Source: Halalkalibacter alkaliphilus
GTDB lineage: Bacteria; Bacillota; Bacilli; Bacillales; Bacillaceae_D
Assembly (NCBI RefSeq): GCF_023555415.1
Contig: NZ_JAKRYL010000002.1
Location: forward strand, 248,001 to 312,000
Length of the DNA: 64,000 nucleotides
Direction of reading: 5' to 3'
Shown one piece after another: positions 63,570-64,000 of the stretch. The stretch's first letter is position 1, and each line of letters opens with the position of its first letter. Made by a program: the position numbers and the translations under genes. The notes below the pieces were generated by a model that saw only the letters and a list, made by a program, of their open reading frames with translations, had not been told where the DNA came from and did not search any database.

Positions 63570-63869
63570 GTGGTAACGGAAGTCTATTTAAATGATGTAT
63601 CAATTCCTGTAATCAGTTTTAAGTCTGAGCAGGTAGAATCAAATGAAGGGAAATCTTTAACGAAAATCACATTTGATTTTAAAGTGAGAAGTGGAGAGGA
63701 ATATCACAAAATCACTACATTGCTCTATAAAATGAATTTTGATGTGAGGGTTCCAGCACAAGAGATAGAGTTCAAGGGTACCATTCAGAACTATTCTACG
63801 TCATTTACCAATTTGTATGAAGAAAATAATGTAGGGGTGTTCCACCTTCAACTTATTGAGATAGCGTAA
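63570..63869 (+). CDS. DUF3219 family protein (YkvR-like)
   Basis: A 99-residue protein of the DUF3219 family, similar to B. subtilis YkvR: KITTLLYKMNFDVRVPAQEI and EFKGTIQNYSTSFTNLYEEN are characteristic. Function unknown. GTG 63570 follows GAGGTGAG. In B. subtilis ykvR lies near ykvE (mhqR) and ykvI, both of which have relatives in this window. A terminator follows. Confidence 0.82.
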   Translation: MVTEVYLNDVSIPVISFKSEQVESNEGKSLTKITFDFKVRSGEEYHKITTLLYKMNFDVRVPAQEIEFKGTIQNYSTSFTNLYEENNVGVFHLQLIEIA

Positions 63870-63885
63870 AACATGCAATAAAGAG

Positions 63886-63922
63886 GAGAGGATGACAGAA
63901 GGAATATCAACGTCATCCTCTC
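63886..63922 (+). terminator. Hairpin after the DUF3219 gene
   Basis: An 11-bp stem GAGAGGATGAC (63886-63896) with GTCATCCTCTC (63912-63922). The T-run after it is poor. The last 78 bases of the window hold no recognisable gene. Confidence 0.7.
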
Positions 63923-64000
63923 ATTGGATTTAATAAAAATAAGGGAAGAAGAATCTTCTTAAGAAATGGAATGGAAAATGACGACGTCTAAAACGACGGA

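Overview
The window looks like a chromosomal segment of a low-GC Gram-positive Bacillaceae bacterium. Evidence: Bacillus-type TTG/GTG starts with strong GGAGG ribosome sites, the yneT-parE-parC order, a B. subtilis-type eps operon carrying an EAR antitermination RNA, MhqR-, SinI-, YkvI-, YqeG-, DUF3189- and DUF3219-type genes, and U-tailed terminators throughout. No rRNA, tRNA, CRISPR array or intact insertion sequence was seen.

Layout. 1-17 kb is mostly housekeeping: a truncated DUF2254 membrane protein (left edge), a CoA-binding protein, topoisomerase IV (parE, parC), a YdjM-like membrane protein, a block of 52-bp tandem repeats, an MFS transporter, a stand-alone pfkA, a YkvI-like transporter, two small proteins (one DUF1292), a PBP4-type DD-carboxypeptidase, a secreted protein with an HG..GHFCIHF motif, a VanW-like protein, DUF3189 and a YqeG-like HAD phosphatase.

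17.4-44.2 kb is a large exopolysaccharide locus on the plus strand. It begins epsA-epsB, then an EAR RNA followed at once by an intrinsic terminator, then epsC, gtaB, epsD, epsF, a GT2, epsG, epsL, epsM, epsN. After that comes an accessory, AT-rich set of glycosyltransferases (four related GT4 genes), a TagF-like/TagD-like pair for glycerol phosphate, a PglK-type ABC flippase and an APH-fold kinase. No epsK-type flippase was seen.

44.3-53.9 kb is a lasso peptide cluster of the paeninodin type, with two tandem cyclase-precursor pairs (C1-A1, C2-A2) sharing one set of K (HPr-kinase-like), B1 (RRE), B2 (leader protease), N (nucleotidyltransferase) and D (ABC exporter). Both precursors have 19-residue leaders and end in Ser, which fits C-terminal Ser phosphorylation. 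Core 2 is 43 residues with two Cys, far longer than usual.

The strongest system-level observation is a shared operator. GTTCTTT..AAAGAAC inverted repeats, matching the B. subtilis SinR half-site (GTTCTYT), sit in the eps promoter region and in front of both lasso cyclase genes. A 47-codon SinI-like antirepressor gene with no sinR beside it lies just downstream of the lasso cluster (55.06-55.20 kb, minus strand). This suggests the lasso peptides are expressed with the biofilm matrix under SinR/SinI-type control.

55.6-64 kb holds an MhqR-type quinone/electrophile stress cluster (MarR regulator, flavin reductase, WrbA-like quinone reductase, each preceded by a TATCTCGAA operator), an acyltransferase flanked by a 23-bp direct repeat and a decayed copy of the 3' end of the neighbouring S9 peptidase gene, then the S9 peptidase, a quinol monooxygenase-like protein, an old-yellow-enzyme reductase, a patatin-like lipase and a DUF3219 protein.
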